Source: Plantago major (lineage: Eukaryota; Streptophyta; Magnoliopsida; Lamiales; Plantaginaceae). Taken from it: DNA of 64,000 nucleotides. Positions 44,589 to 54,470 of the stretch are shown here, in pieces. The DNA lies in NCBI GenBank assembly GCA_026545765.1, contig CM048839.1, positions 19,530,566-19,594,565 on the forward strand, read 5' to 3'. The translations under genes were made by a program, and so were the position numbers. The notes beneath the pieces are model-generated. The model did not search any database. It was not told the DNA's origin and saw nothing but the letters and a program-made list of their open reading frames with translations. How positions within the stretch are numbered: the first letter of the stretch is position 1; the number at the start of each line of letters is the position of its first letter.

Positions 44589-46458
44589 GATTAAAAACAG
44601 TGTTTGTGTTAAGACTTATCTAAATTATGTGCTTACTGATAACATGGCTCTGATACCACTTAATTCCGCTCATGGATCACAAAACCACTTGATCCATACA
44701 TTACATAATTCAAGCAAGAACCATTAGTGTTGAGGGATAAAACCTCAAACACCAACACTACTACTATAAGTAACCTAATCTAAGATCCACCTCCAACTTG
44801 AAGTCCGAGAGAAGGCTTGTCCGAGCAAGAGTACCTGAAAGGACTAAGTGGGGGGTTAGAATGGATTACCCGGATTGCCTAAGTCAATCCGGAAGGAGGC
44901 TTTACTCAAAGGAGAGATGAAAGCTCTCAATGCAGTAGTAGCGGGAAAGGTTAAGATATCAAGAGATGCATGTTACTATGGAATTATCACTTGCCTTAAG
45001 GTCTTGGACCTTGTGCTATATTTATAGTTATCATATACTTATGAAGTAGCTCATAAGATGATGCCAAGTGTATGTCTCAAATTTGGACACCAATGCTACC
45101 TTTGGCCCATTAGTGAATAGTAATCCAATACTAATTAATGGGTCGGGAGGGTAGTTTGGTCCTTTCCCTCTGAGAGTACTGTTCCGCACGTTGGGTCCGT
45201 GTTAGTCCCTCGGACAGACCTGTCTGCTTGGTTGATCTGCCCTTGGGTGACTCTGGATGTCCGAGCCTAGAGTCTCACGGAAGTATCTCAGTGGTTCTGT
45301 TATATACGTTTGGGCTTATCGTGATGGTGGCGTCCGAGATTTCCTCGTCCGGTCCGTTTGGCATCTCTGTACTGGCGTGGCCAGGTTTGTAAGTCCTTCT
45401 CCCAGCTAGCTCGGACTAGCTGTAAGGTTGTAGTGACCTTTAGCGTACTGGTCGATTCACTTTGGGCGGACCATGTGAGGTCGGACCAGTACTGAATTGG
45501 CTAATTAAACCGTGATGCGCTTTAGGACACGCTCTATGGCGTCCTTAACGGATTGGACACATGTCCGTAACAACAATTAGATTAATTAGCCTTCAAATTA
45601 CGGACTAAAAATAAGAAGACATCAGGATATATTACTGGGATAGAATCTGTCAATATTAAAATATTTCTCAAGACATAATTATCAGTACAAAATAGCACAG
45701 AGACGCCATTTCTTTCGGCTTAGAGGGGCAAACAGTACCTTCATATGTCTATCGGAATATGTTAATACGCCGGATTCCAATACCAAACCTTATCTATCTT
45801 ATTTTTGGTAAGTAATAGAAGTCTTTTTGATCTGTGATTCTGCCGTGAATAGTAACTATGAATAGTGACCGATGAACAGTAAAACTTTTTTGCCATAATT
45901 ATAGTAAATACATAATTTAAACTTATCTTAACACAAACCAAACTTAGCCTATCATTAGGCTGATGTTATTGATATTTGAAAAGATTACAAACTACAGAGT
46001 AAAGAAGAAACAACTTACAACACAATAAGGACTGCACGCGTATTTTACAAACTTCGGATTTATTACAAATTTCAAAATATAAAATTGAGAGGAAGTGTTT
46101 TTCGCCGATGATTCTCAGCCTTCTCCCCTCCTTCATTTATAGTAGGAATTTTGATTCCCTCAGTGTGATTTTCTCCGTAAACGTCGCTATCAGCTTTTCC
46201 TTTAATTTTCTTTCGTTCTTTACATTATGGCTGTCATCTTCAGCTTCCCTTTTTGTTGTGGAGCAATTTCCATCATCTTTCTTTTATTAGTGCTCTGGCC
46301 TATCATCAGGTGGCCTTGTCTGCCAGAATTATTGCTGAGGAAGATTCTTCCTTTTCTTTGTGCTTATTTTTTAGAGTACTCTTAAGTATCTCAAATACGT
46401 CTTCTATGGAGACGTCTTCTTGGGTTTCATCAGGATTTTGAGCATCCTGATAATCTTC
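44589..46458 (-). promoter_or_regulatory. Viral intergenic region: promoter and leader
   Basis: Lies between the second ORF and the movement ORF. A minus-strand TATA box, CTATAAATATAGC, is at 45015-45027, giving a leader of about 400 nt. In the leader are a perfect 8-bp hairpin (CCGGATTG...CAATCCGG, 44870-44892) and the primer-binding site. Upstream, 45,150-45,570 is GC-richer and repeats TCGGAC/GTCCGA about ten times counting the leader copies. It resembles the regulatory region of a caulimovirid; activity is not shown. Confidence 0.65.
44647..44660 (-). promoter_or_regulatory. tRNA-iMet primer-binding site of the pararetrovirus
   Basis: On the minus strand reads TGGTATCAGAGCCATG, the classic complement of the initiator tRNA-Met 3' end. 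Position upstream of the movement ORF is as in Caulimoviridae. It primes minus-strand DNA synthesis. Confidence 0.9.
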
Positions 46459-47691
46459 CTATACCTGGCTTGCAGAAGCCATGGATGTATCTGATTTCAC
46501 AAACTGAGATTCCCCATCTAATTTCTGTAGGAGATCTTTTTTCATTTCTTCTATGTATGCTTCTATTAGCGTTTCTCTGTTGCTATCCTTTGCTTGCATG
46601 CTGAGTTTTTGCCTGATTTGATCAATGGTCGAAACCTCTCTTTGGGTAGCTAGATTTCTCTTTTTCTGATATAATTTTATTCTTCTTTCTATAAGACTAA
46701 TTGTATCAATACAGTATAACTGATTTGTTTCTGGGTCTTTTTTGTTCATCTTTTCCCAGAACTTCGTATAAGAAGATCTATTAATACGTGGTATTTGATC
46801 TTCGGTATTACCGATAACAGGTACCCATTTCTAAATCCAAGGTATAGAAAATTCCATAAAGAAATATAAGGAGTAATTCCCTTTAGGGATTTCTGCCTTT
46901 TTGGGAGAAATTTTCACCCAATCAGTAAATAAGGCTGCAAAGTTTTCAGGCAATATTAGCCAGGTAGTTCCAAAATATTTCCACCAGTTTAGAAACCAGT
47001 TTGGTATCTCCTGCTCATAGGCTTCACTACTGATTTTTATAAACCAAGAGTGTTTCTTCCTATCATTTTCATAGAGCAGCACTTTATTAAATGCTCCAAT
47101 ATAATCCCAGTAATTGTATTTAATGGGATTTCTATTGTTGGGATAATAAAATTCCCTTTCTCTCAAGGGTGCTATTCCCCATTCTTCCGAAGATATAATC
47201 TTTTTAATATAGATTTTGCTGAAGTTATAAACTTCTTTTTGTACCCCTGAAAAGTGTGTTATTTCACAAGAACCTGTATTTGATAAAATATTTTCATAAA
47301 AGGATCTTGTTTTATAAGATCCTAAGGCATATGATGCCTTATCCAAATACCTTGCCATCAAGGTCCAGGGATTGTCTGCCCATCGCATATCCCTGTTTTC
47401 CAGTAGAAGTATTACTTCTTGATATCGATTTTCGATATAGTCAATCTGACTCTCCTCAGATTCTTCTGCTACTATTTTAGCAAAAGATGGAATCTTTCCT
47501 TCCTTTTTTCTTTTATACTCAAGATATTCTTGGTATCCTGCCGAGCTTTGAGCTTCAGAATTCTGTGATGGATCCATATGTGATGAATCCATAGCTATAA
47601 GCTTTTGCTTTCCGAATTGGGCCAGAATTCTTTCTGATCCCCTTCCTCCTCTTCCTCTATAAGAGGGGGAGCCTCTACCTCGTGGGTACAA
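46459..47691 (-). pseudogene. Caulimovirid second ORF, one in-frame stop
   Basis: The ATG at 47691 lies 11 nt upstream of the RNase H stop, so the two frames overlap slightly. About 410 codons: an RGRG-rich basic N-terminus (RGRGSPSYRGRGGRG), a central Trp/Tyr-rich domain, and a C-terminal predicted coiled coil (IERRIKLYQKKRNLA, then DQIRQKLSMQAKDS). A single TAG at 46831-46833 interrupts a frame otherwise open to 46459. Petuvirus/florendovirus-like genomes carry a second ORF of unclear function here; I assign none. It is the best-preserved viral frame. Confidence 0.65.
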
Positions 47692-47701
47692 TCCTGAAAA
47701 A

Positions 47702-49885
47702 TTAAGAAATATATTCTCGAGTCAGAAAATCTGGGAGACTATTTTCTTCTCCTTTCTTATAGATGATTTCAAAATCAAAGGGAGCTAAATGAACTTGCCA
47801 TCTTGCAAACATTTGTTTATAAACATCATGTTTGAAATCCTTGTTTAACATAAACTTAGCAAAATTACAATCTGTTTTAATTATAAATTTTTGATTATAT
47901 AGATCATCCTGAAATTTTAAGATACACTTAACAATCGCAAGAATTTATTTAGCAATAGTAGCATAATTTTTCTGGCTATTATTCCATTTTCCGGAATAGA
48001 AGCGAACAAGATATTCTTGTTTATTTTGGGGGTCTATCTGTTTTAAGATACCTCCATATCCTATATCTGAAGCATCAGTTTCAACAATTTTATCCCAAGC
48101 AGGATTACTAAGCATAAGACAAGGCAAAGTTTTAACTTTTTCTTTTAATTTTCTTACAGCCTGAGTGTGGTCTTGGACGAGCTTGATTCTTTTTAAGTCT
48201 ATCATATAAAATAGCAGTATCCTGGGCTATATTTCTATAATAAGAGGAAATATAATTTAGGCTTCCTAAAAGTCTTTGTAACTGAGTTTTATTAGTTATC
48301 TCATCAGGAAATTTGTCTGCAAAATCAATGCTTCTGTTTATTGGGATAATATTACTTTTCTCTATATAATGTCCCAAAAATCTTATTTTTGTTTGAAATA
48401 AGGACATTTTTGGTTTTGAAATAACTAAACCATTTTGTATAACAATTTTCTTTAAAATGTCTAAGTGTTTGAAATGGGTTTCAATATCTTTTGAGAAAAC
48501 TAAGATATCATCAATATAAACTCACTATAAGGGGTAAAAATATCATTCATAATTTTCTGAAATTCAGAAGGAGCATTTTTTAGTCCAAATGGCATGACAT
48601 TCCATTCATAATGTCCTATTGGAACATTGAATGCTGTTTTATACCTATCCTTTTGGTCGATTTGTACCTGCCAATAACCTAATTTTAAATCAAATTTTGA
48701 AAAAAGTATTGAATCATATAATCTTTCTAAAAGATCTTTTTTATTTGGATTAGGATGCCTAATCCATTTTAAAACCTTATTAAGGGGTTTGTAATTTATT
48801 ACAAGTCTAGGAGCTCCTCTTTCTTGTTCACTATGTTTATTAACATAAAAGGCTGTACAAGACCAATGAGATTGAGAGGGACTTATCAAGCCTTTCCGTA
48901 ATAAAGATTCTATTTCTTTTTTACAAAGTTCTAAATATTCTGAATTCATTTGACAAGGTCTTGCCTTTGTCGGAATTCTTTTTTCATCAAAGTCTTCTTC
49001 ATAAGGAAGACTAACTACATGTTTCTTTCTATCCAAGAATGCATTGGGATGATCATTACAAATTTCTAAAGAGAGCTGATTTTCAATCATTTTAATTTTT
49101 CCTTGTAATTTGGAATTTTGTAATTTTTCTTCAATAGTCAAGGAATTTATTTCTTGTTTTAAGAAGTTCATCTGGTTCTTCTTTAAAGTGAGATGATCAT
49201 ACATCTCATGTAACATTCTATTTACTGGCTTCGTAATAAATTTTAAGTGGATATTTCCACCTTGAAAAGTTCCAGTAATACCAGAATTATCCACGTGGGT
49301 AAAAGGATAAAATTTTGAAATAAAAGGGGTACCCAGTATTACTTGGTTAGAAATATCTTTTGTTAGTAAAAAACTAGTTTGAATGCAATTTTTATCAATA
49401 CAAATATAAGCTCTAGGAAGCTTATATTTTACATTTAATTTTTCTCCTCCAGCATGAGAAAGAGTATGCGTAGTTTTGTGAAAATACTTTGTAGGAATTA
49501 ATCCTTCCTGTATTACATTCAAATCTGCACCACTATCTATAAGAGCAGTAAATTCTTTTAAAAAATAGTCATCTATTAATAAGGTAACTTTAATATACCA
49601 TTTTTGGGATATAACCATTTCTAAAGTTGAAAGAAAATTATCATCCACTTGTGAATCAAAATGTCGAGCTATTGGTTTACTTTGACTTGATTCACCAGTA
49701 GCAAAGTGATTAGTTTCTTTTGTATAGTTTTCGAGTTTAGAAACTCGATAGTCTATTAATTTGTTTTCTCTTTTTAGAGCCTGTATTTCCTTTTTAAGGT
49801 TTTCAACTTCTATTTCTAAATCATGAGTAGAAGTAGGAGTTTCGACTGTTCTTCTTTGCTTTAGAAGTTTATAGACTTCTGTCAT
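47702..49885 (-). pseudogene. Caulimovirid protease, reverse transcriptase and RNase H
   Basis: An open frame of 461 codons (49885-48500) has an N-terminal coiled-coil stretch (LEIEVENLKKEIQALKREN), the aspartic protease site ALIDSGADLNVIQEG, and RT blocks with KARPCQMNSEY, RLVINYKPLNKVL, KFDLKLGYWQV and VMPFGLKNAPSEF. It is broken by a one-base shift immediately before the catalytic YIDD box (about 48,510-48,521). RT thumb (48407-48132) has QTKIRFLGHYI; after another shift, RNase H (48205-47945) has IVETDASDIGYGGIL. A TAA at 47945-47947 interrupts it before the frame runs on to a stop at 47702-47704. These domains copy the viral RNA; here inactive. Confidence 0.88.
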
Positions 49886-50214
49886 AGAGTAAGTTTATAT
49901 ATATATCATCATCATTTACTCATTGATATTGCGTAACAATAGGTATATTTAAAATTAATATTTTTTTTAATGTATTCATAAATTTGTTATGATATATTAT
50001 AAGGTGAGTATGGACGAATACTATTTGATATCTTGAGAAAACTATGTATTTTTGGAAAATAAAGAAAAATAAAAGGAAAGTGAAGCTAAAATGAGAGAGA
50101 AAAATGGTTTATTAGACTCCGGTCTTACCCCTGGTGGTCTCACCCTCTCACTGTAGCAGTGGGACTCACAGTGTGTCGAACCCATATGCTTAAATCAAAA
50201 GGAAAGAGTGATGA

Positions 50215-51283
50215 CACTACAAGAATCCATCCGTAACGGGACGGAAAGGGGCGACGGATAAAAATCCGTCGCCCCTGTAGCGACGGATCGCTACTTGGGG
50301 CGACGGATTCTATCCGTCGCCCCGTTTGGCGACGGATAAAGGTTATCCGTCGCTCTGTAGCGACGGATAAAATTATCCGTCGCTACAGAGCGTTGACCAA
50401 AATAAAAAATAAAAAATTTTAGCGACGGATAGATTTATCCGTCGCTACAAGGCCGGAAAATTAAAAAAAAAAAAAAAATTAGCGACGGATAGATCTAGAT
50501 CTATCCGTCGCTAAAAACCTAAAAAAATATAATATATCTCCTCCACCACCTCCTTTTCTCCACTACTTCTCCTCTCCTCCTCCTCCCACCACCACCATCT
50601 CCTCCCACCACCACCATCTCCTCCACCACCTTTCTCCTCCCACCACCACCATCCTCCACCACCACCTTTCTCCTCCCACCACCACCATCCTCCACCACCA
50701 CCATCTCCTCCACCACCTCCTTTCCTCCACCACCATCTCACCACCACCACCACCACCTCTCTCCTCCCACCACCCTGCCACCACCACCATCTCCTCCACC
50801 ACCTCCTTTCCTCCACCATCCTCCTCCACCACCATCTTCACCACCACCACCTCTCTACTCCCACCACCACCGCACCACCACCCTGCCACCATCACCATCT
50901 CCTCCACCACCACCCTGCCACCATCACCATCTCCTCCACCACCACCACCACCCTTCCACCACCACCACCTCCCACCACCACCTGCACCACACCCACCGCA
51001 CCACCACTGCCACCACCGCACCACCACTGCCGGAATTAATCCGTGAATATAAAAAATTAGATATCGGATTTTATTAAAAAAAAATGGGCTGACGGATAGA
51101 TCTATCCGTCATAATCATTTTTTTTTAAAAAAGGTCAATCCGTCGTCCAATCCGTCATCGGTGGATGACGGATTTTATCCGCCAGCTCCGAGGCGACGGA
51201 TTTCTATCCGTCGCCAGTAGGCGACGGATAGGCTGAGGCATCGACGGATCTATCCGTCGCTACAGCCCAGATTTTTTGTAGTG
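50215..51283. mobile_element. Second non-autonomous CACTA transposon
   Basis: Begins CACTACAAGAATCCATCCG and ends CAGATTTTTTGTAGTG, with perfect CACTAC/GTAGTG termini and a TGA duplication (50212-50214, 51284-51286). Layout matches the element at 7654: subterminal hairpin repeats, here GCGACGGAT/ATCCGTCGC, a CCACCA-rich centre (50,540-51,030), then a distal set of the same repeats. 1069 bp, no transposase. The long Gly/Trp/Val-rich minus-strand frames over the CCA tract are artefacts. Confidence 0.95.
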
Positions 51284-51393
51284 TGAAGATGGGTGTCGAA
51301 CCCATACACTCAAAGTAAATATGGATATACTCATTCACTCAACTACATACAAAGTTAAATATTCTTGTGGGTAGGTAACATATACTGACTATA

Positions 51394-51422
51394 CTAGTAC
51401 TAACCCATGGCGATGCCACGGT
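51394..51422 (-). repeat. Helitron-like 3' terminus
   Basis: On the minus strand: CCGTGGCATCGCCATGGG forms a hairpin with one mismatch, followed by TTAGTACTAG then T. A short GC-rich hairpin about 6 nt before CTAG-T is the Helitron 3'-end pattern. No matching 5' TC end was found to the right. Confidence 0.35.
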
Positions 51423-51736
51423 ATAGTTTACTTTTAATAATAAATAGAAATGTGAGGATTAAATAAGTTAATCGAGAAAATAAGATAGTCAAAATTCCTT
51501 GTAGAAAACGTTGGTCGTGGTGTCGGTCAGTATAGTCATTCTTCATCCAATATTATATCATTGAGTGTTTATTTGTGTTTATTTATGTTAACTATAGAAA
51601 ATGTAAAAATTGGGTCCTACAGTACCTGACTTGTTAATTAGTAACAGATACATATTTTTTTACAAAAAAATCTATCCCTTAAACGGAACCAAAATAAAAT
51701 ACAAAAATATACAACACAATCAATAGGATTGTTCCC

Positions 51737-51916
51737 AACAATCTCGTAGTGATATGTGGTCACCCCACCACACACACACACAAAAATATTATACAAACGT
51801 AATTTCAGATGTTATAGTTGTTTTTTCCAACCCACCGGTTCCAGCAACCCCGCGGTGGTATGCGTCACCCCACCAAAGACACAAAAAATATTATTCTACG
51901 AACATAATTTTACATG
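51737..51916 (+). repeat. Two-copy repeat, about 105-bp period
   Basis: CAACAATCTCGTAGTGATATG...TCACCCCACCACACACACA...AATATTATACAAACGTAAT is echoed by CAACCCCGCGGTGGTATGCG...TCACCCCACCAAAGACACA...ATATTATTCTACGAACATAA. Confidence 0.6.
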
Positions 51917-51943
51917 CCCCCCCCCCTCCTCGCCCCCGGGCCC

Positions 51944-52080
51944 GTTATGGATGAAGAAAGAGAAGATAGAAGAGAGTTTCCCCGCCTAGAGAGTAACTGC
52001 CGGACCCCCACCACTCCCGGTCCGTCATGGAGATCAAGAAAGTACAAAGAAGATCGAAGACATTTTCCCCGCCTAGAGGT
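51944..52080 (+). repeat. Two-copy repeat, 77-bp period
   Basis: TTATGGATGAAGAAAGAGAA...TTTCCCCGCCTAGAGAG is echoed at 52,021-52,080 by TCATGGAGATCAAGAAAGTA...TTTTCCCCGCCTAGAGG. GC-richer than its surroundings. Confidence 0.6.
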
Positions 52081-53383
52081 ACGGAACGGGTTCGAGTATA
52101 TACCAGACCGGACCTGAACATCATTATTTCGAACGGGGTTGACATTCGGGTTGGATAGAACCAGTCATTCCAGCCAGAGATCGTAGAGAAGAGAAGCCTT
52201 ATACCTCATCCTACCGATCGAATCTTATACATAAAGAAAAGGAAATTGAAAGTCTTCACATCTAAAATGTTGTTGATAGACATGTAAAGATCAACACACC
52301 ACCAATTAGCTCACGTGTGTCTCTTCTATCTTCTCGAACTGAAAAGAGCTCGTCTAGTACACGATTCATAGAACATTCTTAGAAGATCAGTTGAAGAGAC
52401 TATGTCAAGCATAGATCCAAAGGTCCTCCTATCTGGATTCATGCCCATTAAGAAAATTATTGTGTGGGTGGCGATTTTGATGGAATTATGGGATTTAGAA
52501 AATTGATCGATCACATTTATAAATAGTTACAAAAGTTGAATATCATTGGCAGAATTCTGTAACCAAAATTGATTAAAATTGTATATGTAACAGAACCAAA
52601 TACGCATTAACTTGGAATCAAAAATAAATTTACCCTGATTATAATTGTTTTGTAATTTTTTAATCCAAAAAAATGAAAGTATTTCTCACATTAATTTGAG
52701 GCCAAAGTACTATAGCTAGAATTGATAATAAAAACTGGTCTTTATAATATATGGATAGCTCTCATCTTCACATGCCTAAAAATTGAAAATTAATTTATTA
52801 CTTTATTCTTTACCTTCTCACCTCTTCTACTTTATTCACTATCTCCTACGACTATTCATTATCTTTCATACATAAGTATTTAGAGAAAAGTCGAAAGCTA
52901 AATTAAAAAATAAAAAGAAACGTAGAGAGTTAATACAGCTTTAGAAAATTTCGTTTTACATTAATTTTGTATTAGAAAATGTCCAAGTAATTAGAAAGCG
53001 CTCCAAGTATATCATTTATGCACATGCGGATCATGTGTGTTTCAAAGTAAACCATTAACTTTATAATATAGTAGAAAAATATACGAAAGTGCCCAGAATA
53101 ACCGAAAGTGCACAAATTGTATTGTTGTATGGATATATATATATGAGGCTAATCATCAAAATAGTCGTATATGTTAGTTTGTCCAGAATGTTTGATGCTA
53201 AACTATTTAAAATGAGTATCTTTTTGAACACTTGATGCTACGTTAATTATTAATTTCACAAAATTCTACGTAGGATTGAATTAATTTAATAAATTTTCTA
53301 TTTTTAAAATTTATTATTTCATTTTTCTTATTTAATAAATTTATATTTTACTTTAATGAATAAAATAATTTATTTAATTAATT
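52081..53383. other. AT-rich intergenic DNA
   Basis: No gene or recognisable element. The short frames at 52,326-52,514 have no family resemblance. Confidence 0.45.
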
Positions 53384-54036
53384 AGTATTCAAGATTGGTG
53401 TCTAACTGTCTATGGATTCGTCCTGTCGTGGCGAATTCAAATATATATTCAAAATATTTTTTGAATTTTTGTCGATAAAGTTATATGAGATTTAATAAAA
53501 ACTATATATACAGTCAACACACAAAAAATAACAATGAAATATATACTGGTTAAAATACACCTACTTCTATAAAATTCCACGTAAGACTGAATGAATCTGG
53601 TGTAATAGTATTCAAGATTGGTGTATATGGATTCGTCTTGTCATGGCGAATTCAAATATATGTTCAAAATATTTTTCGGATTTTTGTAGATAAAGTTATA
53701 TGAGATTTAATAAAAACTATTTAAATAGTCAACACACAAAAAATAACAATGAAATATATATTGACTAAAATACAACTAATTCTACAAAATTTCACGTAGG
53801 ACTGAATGAATATGGTGTAATAGTATTCAAGATTAGTGTCTATGGATTCGTCTTGTCATGGCGAATTCAAATATATGTTAAAAATATTTTTCGAATTTTT
53901 GTAGATAAAGTTATGTAAGATTTAATAAAAACTATATATATCAACATACCAAAAATAACATTGAAATATATACTGGTTAAAATACAACTAATTCCACAAA
54001 ATTCCACGTATGACTGAATGAATTTGGTTAGGTTTA
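53384..54036 (+). repeat. Three-copy tandem array of a 215-223 bp unit
   Basis: Copies start at AGTATTCAAGATTGGTGT (53,384; 53,607) and AGTATTCAAGATTAGTGT (53,822). Each continues with TATGGATTCGTC, ATGGCGAATTCAAATATAT, GTAGATAAAGTTAT, GAGATTTAATAAAAACTAT, TAGTCAACACACAAAAAATA and CCACGTA. The copies share most of their sequence, with scattered differences. Confidence 0.9.
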
Positions 54037-54470
54037 GCCGTGCTTTACATAATATATATGGATGGATGGATTAATTTTTTTTTTTCCGCTTCGCACTACT
54101 AATTCAGAGTCGAGAGAAGTCGTTTGGGTCCGGACCGACTTAGCATCGCCACTGTCCATATCAGTTGTTACCAAGTCATTATTAGAACCCACTTCCAATT
54201 CCAATTCCTCCAAAGAGCAGAACGCATAAGATCCTTAGGTTTTCAACACCACAACAACGAATCCGAGACTATTATACACAGTGTTTTTCCGGATTGAGCC
54301 AGTACTTTGTTGCTCTTATTTCTTCTTTGTACTCCGATGATTGTAGTCGTAATATGAATGCCAACTTCTTTCTTAATTATTTTGAATATTCTTCTAATAT
54401 GTAAAATGATATGTAATGATGCTACTCTTACTGTATGAGAGTGAGACCACCGGAGGTAAGACCGGGGTTT

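Larger units (their letters stand above)
42421..49885 (-). mobile_element. Endogenous pararetrovirus (Caulimoviridae), decayed
   Basis: About 7.5 kb on the minus strand encode, in 5'-3' order, protease/RT/RNase H, a second ORF, an intergenic region with promoter and tRNA-Met primer-binding site, movement protein and coat protein. There are no LTRs and no integrase, as expected of caulimovirids. In a circular genome coat would lead into protease, so this copy is linearised within the coat region; the coat C-terminus with its zinc finger is missing. Several frameshifts and stops inactivate every long frame. Domain order and the second ORF resemble the petuvirus/florendovirus group; the genus is an inference. 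The ends are approximate. Confidence 0.88.
50111..54470. other. Possible large element bounded by 50-bp inverted ends
   Basis: TTAGACTCCGGTCTTACCCC...TGGTGGTCTCACCCTCTCA at 50,112-50,150 is matched in inverse at about 54,428-54,468 (TGAGAGTGAGACCACCGGAG, then GTAAGACCGGGGTTTAA). The interval contains the second CACTA, the Helitron-like end and the 215-bp repeat array. No coding sequence I recognise; the two ends may be independent copies of a small repeat. Confidence 0.35.

Noticed and set aside
50511-51027. Gly/Trp/Val-rich minus-strand frames over the second CACTA core
   Set aside because: Same cause: low-complexity CCA repeats inside a non-coding transposon.
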